From positions 2,232,001-2,296,000 of the forward strand of contig NZ_AP022595.1 in assembly GCF_010731875.1 (NCBI RefSeq): a stretch of 64,000 bases of DNA, read 5' to 3'. Source of the stretch: Mycolicibacterium sarraceniae (GTDB lineage Bacteria; Actinomycetota; Actinomycetes; Mycobacteriales; Mycobacteriaceae). The notes beneath the pieces are model-generated. The model saw only the letters and a program-made list of their open reading frames with translations. It was not told the origin of the DNA and ran no database searches. The position numbers and the translations under genes were made by a program. Of the stretch, positions 19,008 to 27,245 are shown in pieces (within the stretch, counting starts at the first letter, position 1; each line of letters begins with the position of its first letter).

Positions 19008-19754
19008 ATGGCTGACTCCACACTGATTCTGCTGCGGCACGGTGAGAGCGAATGGAATGCGTCGAACCAGTTCACCGGCTGGATGGACGTCGACCTCACC
19101 GATAAAGGCCGTACCGAGGCGGTGCGCGGCGGCAAGCTGCTGGCCGAAGAGGGTCTGCTGCCCGACGTGCTCTACACCTCGCTGCTGCGCCGCGCGATCA
19201 CCACAGCGCACCTGGCGCTGGACGCCGCCGACCGGCTGTGGATTCCGGTGCACCGCGATTGGCGGCTCAACGAGCGGCACTATGGCGCGTTGCAGGGCCT
19301 GAACAAGGCCGAGACGAAAGAAAAGTACGGCGAGGAGCAGTTCATGTTGTGGCGGCGCAGCTACGACACACCGCCGCCGCCGATCGAACCGGGCAGCGCC
19401 TACAGCCAGGACACCGATCCGCGCTACGCCGATATCGGCGGCGGTCCGCTCACCGAGTGTCTGGCCGACGTTGTCGCCCGCTTCATCCCGTACTTCACCG
19501 AGACCATCGTTGCGGACCTGAAGGCCGGTAAGACGGTGCTGATCGCCGCGCACGGCAACTCACTGCGCGCACTGGTGAAACACCTGGACGGCATGTCAGA
19601 TGACCAGGTCGTGGGCCTGAACATCCCGACCGGTATCCCACTGCGCTACGACCTGGACGCCGACCTGAAGCCGCTGGTGCCGGGCGGCACCTACCTGGAT
19701 CCGGAGGCCGCCGCCGCCGGCGCGGCCGCGGTGGCCAGCCAGGGCGCCAAGTAG
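19008..19754 (+). CDS. gpm1: 2,3-bisphosphoglycerate-dependent phosphoglycerate mutase
   Basis: A 248-aa dPGM that interconverts 3- and 2-phosphoglycerate in glycolysis. The phosphohistidine motif [10 protein letters not shown] begins at residue 8, and [25 protein letters not shown] and the second catalytic histidine in [14 protein letters not shown] are all present. Length and content match the family. It precedes senX3-regX3 as in M. tuberculosis. Confidence 0.96.
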   Translation: MADSTLILLRHGESEWNASNQFTGWMDVDLTDKGRTEAVRGGKLLAEEGLLPDVLYTSLLRRAITTAHLALDAADRLWIPVHRDWRLNERHYGALQGLNKAETKEKYGEEQFMLWRRSYDTPPPPIEPGSAYSQDTDPRYADIGGGPLTECLADVVARFIPYFTETIVADLKAGKTVLIAAHGNSLRALVKHLDGMSDDQVVGLNIPTGIPLRYDLDADLKPLVPGGTYLDPEAAAAGAAAVASQGAK

Positions 19755-19782
19755 GGGCGAGCCCCCCGGTTCGGCAAACGTC

Positions 19783-19865
19783 GGGTGAACGAGGGCGGAA
19801 TACATGCGTCCCAACTGTGTGACGTCGCTCGATTTAGCCGCACGCTGCTGGGATGACGTTCACCC
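19783..19865 (+). promoter_or_regulatory. Inverted GGGTGAACG/CGTTCACCC pair before senX3
   Basis: GGGTGAACG (19783-19791) and CGTTCACCC (19857-19865) are exact complements about 65 bp apart. RegX3 recognises GTTCACC-type half-sites in mycobacterial phosphate-responsive promoters, so this may be the autoregulatory site. The downstream copy lies close to the predicted -10. Confidence 0.5.
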
Positions 19866-19883
19866 AATGCGTACGCTTTGTGT

Positions 19884-21086
19884 GTGAGTGTTGTGTCGGT
19901 GGCACTGGTGGCCACTGTCGCGGCGCTGGTCGCGCTCGGTCTCGGTTTAGCAATCGGGGCCGCACTCACCCCACGCATCATGGAGCGCAGGCAGCGCCGT
20001 GCGATCACCGAAGCGGGGATCACGGTCTCGCAGATGTTGCAGCATGTGGTGTCACTGGCCCCGATCGGCATAGTGGTCGTCGACTCACAACGCGATGTGG
20101 TGTTCATCAACGACCGGGCCACGCAACTGGGCCTCGTGCGTGACCGCCAGCTCGACGAACGTGCCTGGAACGCCGCCCAGCAGGTGCTGGCCACCGGTGA
20201 GGGTGTCGAGGTGGACCTGTCGCAGCAGCCGCAGCGGGCCACGCCCGGCCGCTCGGGACTATCGGTGCGCGGGCATGTTCAGCTGCTGAGCAAGCAGGAT
20301 CCGCGGTTCGCCGTGGTCTACGTCGAGGACCAGTCCGAACAGGCCCGGATGGAGGCCAGTCGTCGCGATTTCGTGGCCAATGTCAGCCACGAGCTCAAGA
20401 CACCGGTCGCCGCGATGGGCGTGTTGGCCGAGGCACTGCTGGAGTCGGCCGAAGATCCCGATACCGTTCACCACTTCAGCCGCAAGATCCTCACCGAATC
20501 CCAGCGGCTGGCCAATATGGTCCGCGAGCTGATCGAGCTATCCCGCCTGCAGGGCGCCGAGCCACTGCCCGTCCTGGACGGCATCGATGTGGATTCTGTT
20601 GTTAGCGAAGCTATTTCACGTCACAAGGTGGCGGCCGACAATGCCGACATCAAAGTGACCACCGACGCGCCGAGCGGGTTCCGGGTGTTGGGCGACCAGT
20701 CGTTGTTGGTCACTGCGCTCGCGAACCTGATCTCCAATGCGATCGCATACTCACCGGATGGATCGAAGGTCTCGATCAGCCGCCGTCAGCGCGGCGACAA
20801 TATCGAGATCTCGGTCACCGATCGGGGAATCGGTATCGCCCGCACCGATCAGGAGCGGGTGTTCGAGCGATTCTTCCGGGTCGACAAAGCGCGCTCCCGT
20901 GCCACTGGCGGCACCGGTCTGGGGTTGGCCATCGTCAAGCATGTGGCGGCCAATCACAACGGCAGTATCCGGCTGTGGAGCCAGCCGGGAACCGGCTCGA
21001 CGTTCACCCTGTCCATTCCCGCCTATCCCAACAATGACGAACAGGCCGACCAATCGGCCATTGACCAGGAGGCACTACGCCAATGA
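19884..21086 (+). CDS. senX3: Sensor histidine kinase SenX3
   Basis: A 400-aa phosphate-starvation sensor kinase paired with RegX3 and controlled by the Pst uptake system. Two N-terminal membrane segments are followed by a PAS-like region ([20 protein letters not shown]), the HisKA phosphoacceptor in [12 protein letters not shown] and an ATPase domain with [11 protein letters not shown] and [14 protein letters not shown] 19884 is chosen because TACGCT (19872-19877) lies at leaderless distance; an upstream TTG at 19878 is the alternative. Confidence 0.95.
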   Translation: MSVVSVALVATVAALVALGLGLAIGAALTPRIMERRQRRAITEAGITVSQMLQHVVSLAPIGIVVVDSQRDVVFINDRATQLGLVRDRQLDERAWNAAQQVLATGEGVEVDLSQQPQRATPGRSGLSVRGHVQLLSKQDPRFAVVYVEDQSEQARMEASRRDFVANVSHELKTPVAAMGVLAEALLESAEDPDTVHHFSRKILTESQRLANMVRELIELSRLQGAEPLPVLDGIDVDSVVSEAISRHKVAADNADIKVTTDAPSGFRVLGDQSLLVTALANLISNAIAYSPDGSKVSISRRQRGDNIEISVTDRGIGIARTDQERVFERFFRVDKARSRATGGTGLGLAIVKHVAANHNGSIRLWSQPGTGSTFTLSIPAYPNNDEQADQSAIDQEALRQ

Positions 21087-21772
21087 CCAATGTGTTGATC
21101 GTGGAGGACGAAGAATCGCTGGCCGACCCGCTGGCGTTCCTGCTGCGCAAGGAGGGCTTCGAGGCCACCGTGGTCGGTGACGGCCCGTCTGCCCTGGCGG
21201 AATTCGACCGCTCGGGGGCCGATATCGTGCTACTCGACCTCATGTTGCCGGGGATGACCGGCACCGATGTCTGTAAGCAGCTGCGCGCCCGCTCGAGTGT
21301 GCCGGTGATCATGGTGACCGCGCGTGACAGCGAGATCGACAAGGTGGTCGGCCTGGAGCTCGGCGCCGACGATTACGTCACCAAGCCGTACTCGGCGCGC
21401 GAGCTGATCGCCCGCATCCGTGCTGTCCTGCGTCGCGGCAGCGACACCGAGGACTCCGGCGTCGGCGATGCCATCCTGGAGGCCGGTCCGGTGCGCATGG
21501 ACGTGGAGCGTCACGTCGTCTCCGTCAATGGTGAGCCGATTACCTTGCCGCTCAAGGAGTTCGATCTGCTCGAGTACCTGATGCGCAACAGCGGACGAGT
21601 GCTCACCCGCGGCCAGCTCATCGACCGGGTGTGGGGCGCGGACTACGTGGGGGATACCAAGACCCTCGACGTGCACGTCAAGCGCCTGCGGTCGAAGATC
21701 GAGGCCGACCCGGCCAACCCGGTGCACCTGGTCACGGTTCGCGGACTGGGCTACAAGCTGGAGGGCCAGTAG
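21083..21772 (+). CDS. regX3: Response regulator RegX3
   Basis: A 229-aa OmpR-family regulator. The receiver domain has the acidic pair [12 protein letters not shown], the phosphoacceptor in [13 protein letters not shown] and the lysine in [14 protein letters not shown]. The C-terminal winged helix includes [20 protein letters not shown] and [17 protein letters not shown] 21083 overlaps the senX3 stop by 4 bp. It activates phosphate-scavenging genes in mycobacteria. The accessory island starts right after its stop. Confidence 0.97.
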   Translation: MTNVLIVEDEESLADPLAFLLRKEGFEATVVGDGPSALAEFDRSGADIVLLDLMLPGMTGTDVCKQLRARSSVPVIMVTARDSEIDKVVGLELGADDYVTKPYSARELIARIRAVLRRGSDTEDSGVGDAILEAGPVRMDVERHVVSVNGEPITLPLKEFDLLEYLMRNSGRVLTRGQLIDRVWGADYVGDTKTLDVHVKRLRSKIEADPANPVHLVTVRGLGYKLEGQ

Positions 21773-21779
21773 GACTTTG

Positions 21780-22115
21780 TTATGTGGGGAAGTAGTGGTG
21801 GCATAGTGGGCAGGTGCCGATCCAGATGGCCAGTGCGCGTTGGATTTGGCGCAGGATGGCGTAGAGAGTCAGTCCTGCCCGTTGGCTTTTGGGGCGGTCA
21901 GCCGCAGGGTGGACAGCCAGTAGTCGGTGGGTTCGGCTGCGGTGGTGGGCCATTGGGCGATCAGCCAGCACTCGGGAAGCACCCCGTCGTCGTCATCGAA
22001 CACCGCCGAATCAGGCAAGAAATTGTGCGGCACGTGCACCGGAAGTGCCTTTCTGAACTTGGTTTGATCAGTGCGTAAGGAACATCAATCTTCCCAGTTC
22101 AAGGGGCACTGCTTG
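21780..22115 (-). pseudogene. Chimeric transposase remnant (IS1380 N-terminus fused to IS701-like C-terminus)
   Basis: On the minus strand, about 22115 to 21995 encodes the IS1380 start (KALPVHVPHNFLPDSAVFDDD), very like the intact element at 11.7-13.3 kb (KALPVQVSHRFAAESAVFDDD). At about 21990 it passes directly into a different transposase tail, ECWLIAQWPTTAAEPTDYW, and after a further internal deletion and frame change into LYAILRQIQRALAIW and a CPLCHH end, resembling IS701-type transposases. The outer sequence CCCAGTTCAAGGGGCACT near 22097 also matches the intact element. It marks the left edge of the island. Confidence 0.75.
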
Positions 22116-22117
22116 GC

Positions 22118-22525
22118 TTAGCCATTGATCGGATCGACGTACCGATACTGGTCGGGGATATCCGTTGGGCGTTGGGGGAGCCCTTCGCAGGAGTCTTCGG
22201 TGTATACCCGATCACCGTGCCACAGAATGACTTCGGGATCATTCCCCGGATGGGGGAACGCAGCAGACACGCGGTTCTCGCAGAGGTCCAAAAGGTAGTA
22301 GTACCTCACTGCTTCCTTGAGAGAAGGCCAGGGTGCAGGGTCGATGATTGATTCTCGGGTATCGCGGACCAGTCCCCATGTGATGGCGACGGCGGGGCCT
22401 GGTAGACCAGGTACCGCGTCGGACCATCGGTCCAGGCGTGTGAAACCACAAAGGTTCCAGACGCTCGCCGGTGTCCTCGCAGTCAGGTATCGGGCCGAAA
22501 AGCTGTGAACAGTGCGCCCGGTCAA
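22118..22525 (-). CDS. Hypothetical 135-aa protein overlapping the chimera; possible immunity protein
   Basis: A frame with convincing protein character (VWNLCGFTRLDRWSD, LVRDTRESIIDPAPWPSLKE, YYYLLDLCENRVSAAF) that overlaps the last 287 bp of the Vsr-chimera ORF in another frame. The chimera frame in this overlap is Arg/Pro/His-rich and looks spurious. Either this is a separate gene placed after a toxin-like domain, as immunity genes often are, or a frameshift split one protein in two. No family recognised. GC content is below the backbone. Confidence 0.5.
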   Translation of the reverse strand: MTGRTVHSFSARYLTARTPASVWNLCGFTRLDRWSDAVPGLPGPAVAITWGLVRDTRESIIDPAPWPSLKEAVRYYYLLDLCENRVSAAFPHPGNDPEVILWHGDRVYTEDSCEGLPQRPTDIPDQYRYVDPING

Positions 22526-23216
22526 CTTCCACCTTGTAGATGAGTTCCCTGTCCTTACTGCTTATCGGCCGACTGTGCGCTATCAGGTCGGTGAAGGCGT
22601 TGGGGTTGGTTATCCCGTGCTTGTGAAAGATCTTGTCCCACCCGAAACCTCTCTTCCCGTCGTAGTAGCCGCGGCGGAGAACTACGTGGTTGCCGTCAAG
22701 GTCGGTGGCTTCGGCGATGACGTCGTTGACCGGGTACGAGGGGTCCGGTGGCGGTGCGAGCGGAACGTCCAACGCCTGGACCGTTTCTGGTGACTCACTG
22801 AACCCGCGCCCGTTCAATTCCGTTGTAGCAGAGACGATCTTGGCGGCGATATCCTTATCGGCGGTACTCAATGCGGCGGTCCAGCCTGCGGCTCGTAGCG
22901 CCTCGTCGGTGGCGGCGTCGCGCGCTTGGTTGCGCGCCATCTTGGCGCTCCAGTAGTCGGCATTCGCGCGTGGTTGGCAGTGGTGCTCGGGGCAGCCACG
23001 CCAATAGCACCCGTCGATCAGCACACCCACGCGCTGGCGTGTGAACACCAGGTCGGCGGTGCGGCGCAGTGTCGGCACCGGGCGAGCGTTGACGCGGTAG
23101 CGCAACCCCATCGCGTGGACCAGGCGGCGCACTGCCAACTCCGGGCCGGCGTCCCGTGAGCGGTTGGCGAGCATCGAAGCCCGTGTGGCGGCGGTGGTGG
23201 CCCACGATTGCGTCAC
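22239..23216 (-). CDS. Vsr-type endonuclease fused to a toxin-like C-terminal region (chimeric, possibly nonfunctional)
   Basis: Residues about 12-110 match Vsr mismatch endonucleases: RDAGPELAVRRLVHAMGLRY, the metal aspartate in TADLVF, the His pair region GCYWRGCPEHH and RDAATDEALRAAGW. The expected VWEHE segment is then missing; the sequence jumps to TAALSTADKDIAAKIVSATT, a helical linker of the kind found before C-terminal toxin domains of mycobacterial secreted polymorphic toxins, and to GFGWDKIFHKHGITNPN and LIAHSRPISS. The last ~95 residues read out of frame. It is divergent from the methyltransferase. Family assignment of the C-terminal half is from memory and uncertain. Confidence 0.6.
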   Translation of the reverse strand: MTQSWATTAATRASMLANRSRDAGPELAVRRLVHAMGLRYRVNARPVPTLRRTADLVFTRQRVGVLIDGCYWRGCPEHHCQPRANADYWSAKMARNQARDAATDEALRAAGWTAALSTADKDIAAKIVSATTELNGRGFSESPETVQALDVPLAPPPDPSYPVNDVIAEATDLDGNHVVLRRGYYDGKRGFGWDKIFHKHGITNPNAFTDLIAHSRPISSKDRELIYKVEVDRAHCSQLFGPIPDCEDTGERLEPLWFHTPGPMVRRGTWSTRPRRRHHMGTGPRYPRINHRPCTLAFSQGSSEVLLPFGPLREPRVCCVPPSGE

Positions 23217-23223
23217 ACAGCCG

Positions 23224-23273
23224 CGCGCTACCTAGCGCAACCTGGTGCAACCCGGCGCAGCCTCACGCAACCT
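23224..23273 (+). repeat. Five helically phased 10-bp repeats in the divergent promoter
   Basis: Five contiguous 10-bp units: CGCGCTACCT, AGCGCAACCT, GGTGCAACCC, GGCGCAGCCT, CACGCAACCT, consensus GCGCAACCT with a variable first base. The 10-bp period puts every unit on the same DNA face. The array occupies the space between the vsr-like start (23216) and the predicted leaderless methyltransferase start (23302) and covers the -35 position, so it looks like an operator or activator array. Confidence 0.7.
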
Positions 23274-23288
23274 GTGGGTGCCTGGCGT

Positions 23289-23304
23289 TACTGTGACGCG
23301 CGTG
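23289..23304 (+). promoter_or_regulatory. -10 element and leaderless GTG of the methyltransferase
   Basis: TACTGT (23289-23294) matches TANNNT and ends seven bases before GTG 23302, predicting a leaderless mRNA. No -35 hexamer is visible; the 10-bp repeat array lies there instead. Confidence 0.5.
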
Positions 23305-24477
23305 GGAGATGTGACGCCGATCCGCCGTGCCAGCGCCAAGCCCAAGGCCATGGAGTTCTTCGCCGGTATCGGCCTAGCCCGCATGGGCCTGGAGCGCGCC
23401 GGTTTCCAGGTGACGTGGGCCAACGACTACGAGCCGGACAAGAAGGCGATGTACACCGCGCACTTCGGTGAGAGCGACGGCCACACGTTCGCGCTGAGCG
23501 ACATCGGCAAGGTAGACGTGTCCGAGTTACCCACCGACGCGGCGCTGGCGTGGGCGTCCTCGCCGTGCACCGACCTGTCGCTGGCCGGTGCCCGCGCTGG
23601 CTTCGCGGGCGCGGAGTCAGGCGTGTTCTGGGAGTTCGTCAAGCTCTTGGATCAGCTGGGCGACAACCGCCCGCCAGTCATTGTGCTGGAGAACGTGACT
23701 GGGCTGGCGACATCCCACGGCGGTGACGACTTGACCGCAGCTATCAAGGCATTCAACGAGCTTGGCTACTCCGTCGACGTGGTGGCGCTCGACACCCGCA
23801 GGTTCCTGCCGCAGTCGCGCCCGCGCATGTTCGTCATCGGCGCGAAGAACCCGCCCGTCGACACCGCCGAGCCACACTGCGAGTTGCGGCCCGATTACCT
23901 CCAGTGGGTGTTCGGCGATCCGAGCTTGCGCACCCACCGCGCCCACTTGCCCGCCCCACCAGCCCCGCGCATCAAGGGCCTGTCCGCGCTCATTGAGGAC
24001 ATGCTGGTGGCCGACGAGCGGTGGTGGGACGCCGAGCGCACGGCTGCGTTCGAGGCTTCTCTCTCGCCCATGCAGCGCGCGCGGGTAGCAGAACTCAAGC
24101 GCGGCAAGGGGGTCAAGCACCGCACGGCCTACCGGCGCACGCGCGCTGGTGTGGCGGTGTGGGAGGTGCGGCCCGACGACATCTCCGGTTGCCTGCGCAC
24201 TGCGCGCGGCGGCTCGTCCAAGCAAGCGGTGGTGCGGCTGGGCAACAAGCGCCTCCAGGTGCGGTGGATGACGCCGCTGGAGTACGCGCGGCTGATGGGT
24301 GCGGGCAACTACAACCTCGACGGTGCGCGGAACAACCAGGCGCTGTTCGGGTTTGGCGACGCGGTGGCGGTGCCGGTCGTCGGCTGGCTGGCTAAGCACT
24401 ACCTAATGCCGCTGCTGCGCGGAGAGTTGGTCGCCGCTCCGTCGGTTGACCCACAGGCGTCGGTGCATGTCCAGTAA
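23302..24477 (+). CDS. DNA (cytosine-5) methyltransferase
   Basis: About 391 aa. C5-methyltransferase motifs appear in order: motif I EFFAGIGLARMGLERAG, catalytic motif IV SSPCTDLSLAG (Cys nucleophile; PCT instead of the more common PCQ), motif VI VLENVTGL, motif VIII PQSRPRMF and motif X GDAVAVPVVGW. The target-recognition region lies between VIII and the C-terminus. GTG 23302 is preferred because of the leaderless promoter; ATG 23245 would translate through the repeat array. It overlaps the nuclease gene by 11 bp, forming a restriction-modification pair with it. Recognition site not predictable. Confidence 0.9.
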   Translation: MGDVTPIRRASAKPKAMEFFAGIGLARMGLERAGFQVTWANDYEPDKKAMYTAHFGESDGHTFALSDIGKVDVSELPTDAALAWASSPCTDLSLAGARAGFAGAESGVFWEFVKLLDQLGDNRPPVIVLENVTGLATSHGGDDLTAAIKAFNELGYSVDVVALDTRRFLPQSRPRMFVIGAKNPPVDTAEPHCELRPDYLQWVFGDPSLRTHRAHLPAPPAPRIKGLSALIEDMLVADERWWDAERTAAFEASLSPMQRARVAELKRGKGVKHRTAYRRTRAGVAVWEVRPDDISGCLRTARGGSSKQAVVRLGNKRLQVRWMTPLEYARLMGAGNYNLDGARNNQALFGFGDAVAVPVVGWLAKHYLMPLLRGELVAAPSVDPQASVHVQ

Positions 24478-25300
24478 GAGCACCGCCTCGCCCAACCCAA
24501 AGCCCAAGAAGCCGAGAAAGATTGATCTGCCAGCGCCAGATGTGCGAGGGTTCCGCTCGCGGCTTAAGGCGTTTCTGGAGGAGACGGATGACCAAGGCCG
24601 CACGTGGTCGAACGCTAAATGGGGCGTGTACGCCTTCTATGACTACGACGGTGAGCCAATCTATGTCGGGCAGACCAACGAGAAGCTGCGCACTCGTATC
24701 CGCCGACACCTGACCAATCAGCGCAGCGACGCGGTGGCGATGCGCATTCTCGACGTGTTCGAGGTGGCCGACGCCGAGATGTGGCCGCTGTGGGATATGG
24801 AGGGCGTAAGCGCCAAGAACAAAGACGCCAAGAAGCGCCTCGACGCCTTTGAGTACACCGCCTATCTCAACGCAATTGAAGAGTCTCGATTCACGGCCAT
24901 CCTCAACGAGAAGATTCCGCCGGTGTCGGAATCGGTCGAGATGCCGCCCTCGTTGCGCTGGTCTCTGATTGATGACGAGGTGCGCGAGGAACGAAAACAC
25001 CCCGACATTCGCATCGCCCGTCGGGCGGAGACGATCTCGCGCCTGGCTGCGGTGGCACGCGAGCGCGGTGAGGTTTCCGAAGGGCTTCGGCGCGTGCTCG
25101 TGATCCAGGCCGTGCGCCTGGCCTTCATTGCCGCCGAGCGTTTGGCATACGCGGAGGGCCGACCACCGCCTGATCCGACGGCGATCGCCATCGAGCGACT
25201 GGTTGGCTCGGTGCTCTGCGAGTTCACCGACCCTTACGGCGAAGGCAGCCTCAATGAGGATGACGACGCGCTGGACGAGGCCGACGGCGACGACGGCTGA
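24467..25300 (+). CDS. GIY-YIG nuclease, probable restriction endonuclease
   Basis: About 277 aa. The GIY-YIG core reads GVYAFYDYDGEPIYVGQT, followed by the conserved arginine helix LRTRIRRHL; the glutamate likely sits in DAFEYTAYLNA with ILNEK after it. GIY-YIG folds occur in some type II restriction enzymes (Eco29kI type). ATG 24467 overlaps the methyltransferase stop, which argues for a coupled restriction-modification operon. The acidic C-terminus ends in a DDDALDEADGDDG run. Specificity unknown; a repair nuclease is an alternative. Confidence 0.75.
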   Translation: MSSKSTASPNPKPKKPRKIDLPAPDVRGFRSRLKAFLEETDDQGRTWSNAKWGVYAFYDYDGEPIYVGQTNEKLRTRIRRHLTNQRSDAVAMRILDVFEVADAEMWPLWDMEGVSAKNKDAKKRLDAFEYTAYLNAIEESRFTAILNEKIPPVSESVEMPPSLRWSLIDDEVREERKHPDIRIARRAETISRLAAVARERGEVSEGLRRVLVIQAVRLAFIAAERLAYAEGRPPPDPTAIAIERLVGSVLCEFTDPYGEGSLNEDDDALDEADGDDG

Positions 25301-25316
25301 GCGATGGGGCGACTGA

Positions 25317-25595
25317 ATGGCTGAGCCGCGCAAGAAGTCAGGCCTCCCACCCGGCGACCCGCGCCACGGCACGTCCAATGGGTACGGCAACCACTTCTGC
25401 CGCTGCGACCTCTGTAGAGAAGCCAACCGAATCAGCCATGCCGCCTACATGAAGCGCATCCGCGATGAGGGTCGTCTGGTCGGCAAGCACGGCACCGACC
25501 TTGCTTACGATTCCGGCTGCCGCTGCGATGAGTGCAGTGAGGCCCACAACGCGAAGTCGCGTGAGTACAAGAGGCGGCGGCGTCAAGCAGGCTAA
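25317..25595 (+). CDS. Small double CxCxxC protein of actinophage type
   Basis: A 92-aa basic protein with two similar modules: HGTSNGYGNHFCRCDLC and HGTDLAYDSGCRCDEC, each followed by a helix with basic residues, ending KSREYKRRRRQAG. The repeated HGT...CxCxxC layout recurs in small proteins of actinobacteriophages and mobile islands and likely binds zinc and nucleic acid. It follows the nuclease gene by 16 bp and may be part of the same operon, as a controller or accessory factor (inference). Confidence 0.6.
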   Translation: MAEPRKKSGLPPGDPRHGTSNGYGNHFCRCDLCREANRISHAAYMKRIRDEGRLVGKHGTDLAYDSGCRCDECSEAHNAKSREYKRRRRQAG

Positions 25596-26373
25596 CCCCT
25601 GGTCGTCGTCTTCATCGGTGTTGCGTTGCGGCAGAGGACATTTTCCCGCCTGACATGACGGTGACGCGGTGGCCTGGCAGCAGGGCTCCCATGACCGCAC
25701 TCACCGACACCATCACCGGCCCGGCCTCGATGCCGCCGTCGGGGTGCAAGGCCCGCAAGGCGTCGCTGCTCTCGCGCGGCGCGCACACCGAAGACCAGCG
25801 TGTCCACGATGGTGGCACCTGGTCGCTACACACCGAGGTGGCCGCCGTCTGTGGTCCTGCGCGCCTGCCCGGTCCCCTTGCCCTGCGCCGCAAATGCTCG
25901 GCCGCCGCCACCCGGCGCCAGTGCGGGCGGCCCAGCAGCAATCCGATCAGTCGGCGAGGATGACGCTGGTGTATTCGCCGGCAAAGACGGCCACGGTCGC
26001 GACAGTTAATGCAAAGCAAATAGTCGCGGCGTCACCGAGGACCATCCGCTTGGAGTGCCGCTCGTGTCGGGCCTCGCGCTGCGAGGCCCGCGTCTCGGGC
26101 CCCAACGAGGGGATGCTGTTCTCGTTAAATAACGCCGAGGTTGAGTTTGGGCGAAGTCCTGTTACTCAGCCTGTTATCAACTGAGATGTGGTTATCAAAC
26201 TGTTCGGGCAGCACAGCGACGATTCGCCCTCGGTCTCAGAGAACGACTATTCGCTGCTCTGTGACTCCGCTCGTGCCTCACGGCATCCGCCGATGCACAT
26301 GACGTTGGTCACGAGTTTCATGCATGGTGATGCAGATGTGGCAAATAGTGAACGGTGACGAGGGAGCGCGTGG
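25596..26373. other. Island right flank without a confident gene
   Basis: No open frame here has clear family features. The minus strand from about 25950 to 25610 contains scattered protein-like stretches (GGIEAGPVMVSVSAVMGALLPG) in shifting frames, suggesting decayed coding sequence. A short direct repeat GTTATCAA(A)CTG occurs twice near 26171-26202. A tiny minus-strand membrane frame is listed separately. GC content is mixed. This region joins the island to the conserved backbone. Confidence 0.4.
25947..26045 (-). CDS. Possible 32-aa membrane peptide
   Basis: ATG 26045 opens a frame of one hydrophobic helix (ATICFALTVATVAVFAGEY) ending TSVILAD. The frame is open further upstream with a basic stretch, so it may be the C-terminus of a truncated longer membrane protein. 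No family recognised. Confidence 0.25.
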   Translation of the reverse strand: MVLGDAATICFALTVATVAVFAGEYTSVILAD

Positions 26374-27159
26374 TCAGTGCGCGGCCCGGGTTGCCGGGTG
26401 GATGGCCAGGAGCGGGAAACCGCCCCGCCGTTTGCACATCGCCGCAAGTTCCGCGTACGCCTTCTCACCGATCAGCTCGGTCAGCTCGGGGGCGTAGGAC
26501 TGCCACACCTGCTTCTTCCCGACGTGCGCCGCCGGGTCGCCGGTGCAATACCAGTGCAGGTCCAAGCCGCCCTCGCCCCAGCCACGGCGGTCGTACTCGG
26601 TGATCATGGTCTTGAGGATCTCGCTGCCGTCCGGCCGGGTGATCCGCTCCTGAACCCGCCGGATGGGCAGCTGCCAGCACACCTCGGGCTTCATCGTCAG
26701 CGGTTCGACCCCGAGCTTGAGCGCCTTGGTGTGCAGGGCGCAGCCGACACCGGTCGGGAAGCCGGGCCGGTTGAGGAAGATGCAGGCACCTTTGTACTTG
26801 CGGGTGCGTAGGGCGGGCTCATCGTCGTACTCGTCCTTTTCGAGGTAGCCCCTGCGGCCCAAGCCCTTGTCCCGGAACTGCCAATCGGCGTCGGTCAACT
26901 GTTTGACGGCGTCATCGAGGTTGGCGCGGTCGTCGTCATCGGACAGGAACGCCCCGTGTGAGCAGCAACCGTCGTCGGGGCGGCCCTCGACCGTGCCCTT
27001 GCAGGCGGGGGTGCCGAAGACGCACGTCCAATTGGACAGCAGCCAGGTGAGGTCCGCGGCGATGAGATGTTCTGGATCATCCGGGTCGTAAAATTCCACC
27101 CACTCACGGGGGAAGTCCAGATCAACTTCGCCGGGGCGCCCACTTGTCACATCGCCCAA
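26374..27159 (-). CDS. Conserved Cys-rich hypothetical protein (Rv0495c-like)
   Basis: A 261-aa cytosolic protein conserved in mycobacteria at this position. Many cysteines are arranged as [31 protein letters not shown] and [10 protein letters not shown], a layout reminiscent of YkgJ/DUF3109-type proteins that bind zinc or an iron-sulfur cluster. A conserved HWYCTGDP segment follows. ATG 27159; divergent from ppx. Function unknown. Confidence 0.8.
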   Translation of the reverse strand: MGDVTSGRPGEVDLDFPREWVEFYDPDDPEHLIAADLTWLLSNWTCVFGTPACKGTVEGRPDDGCCSHGAFLSDDDDRANLDDAVKQLTDADWQFRDKGLGRRGYLEKDEYDDEPALRTRKYKGACIFLNRPGFPTGVGCALHTKALKLGVEPLTMKPEVCWQLPIRRVQERITRPDGSEILKTMITEYDRRGWGEGGLDLHWYCTGDPAAHVGKKQVWQSYAPELTELIGEKAYAELAAMCKRRGGFPLLAIHPATRAAH

Positions 27160-27245
27160 CGGTAGTCCACGAAAGCCCCACCTTCTTGTTGGCTTTTGCC
27201 CATGTCGCGCATGGGGTGCATCGTCGCCACGCTAGTTTTGTTCAC

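Noticed and set aside
25338..25700. Minus-strand frame with a hydrophobic stretch opposite the CxCxxC gene
   Set aside because: It mirrors the duplicated modules of the plus-strand gene, has no ribosome site, and is best explained as a shadow.
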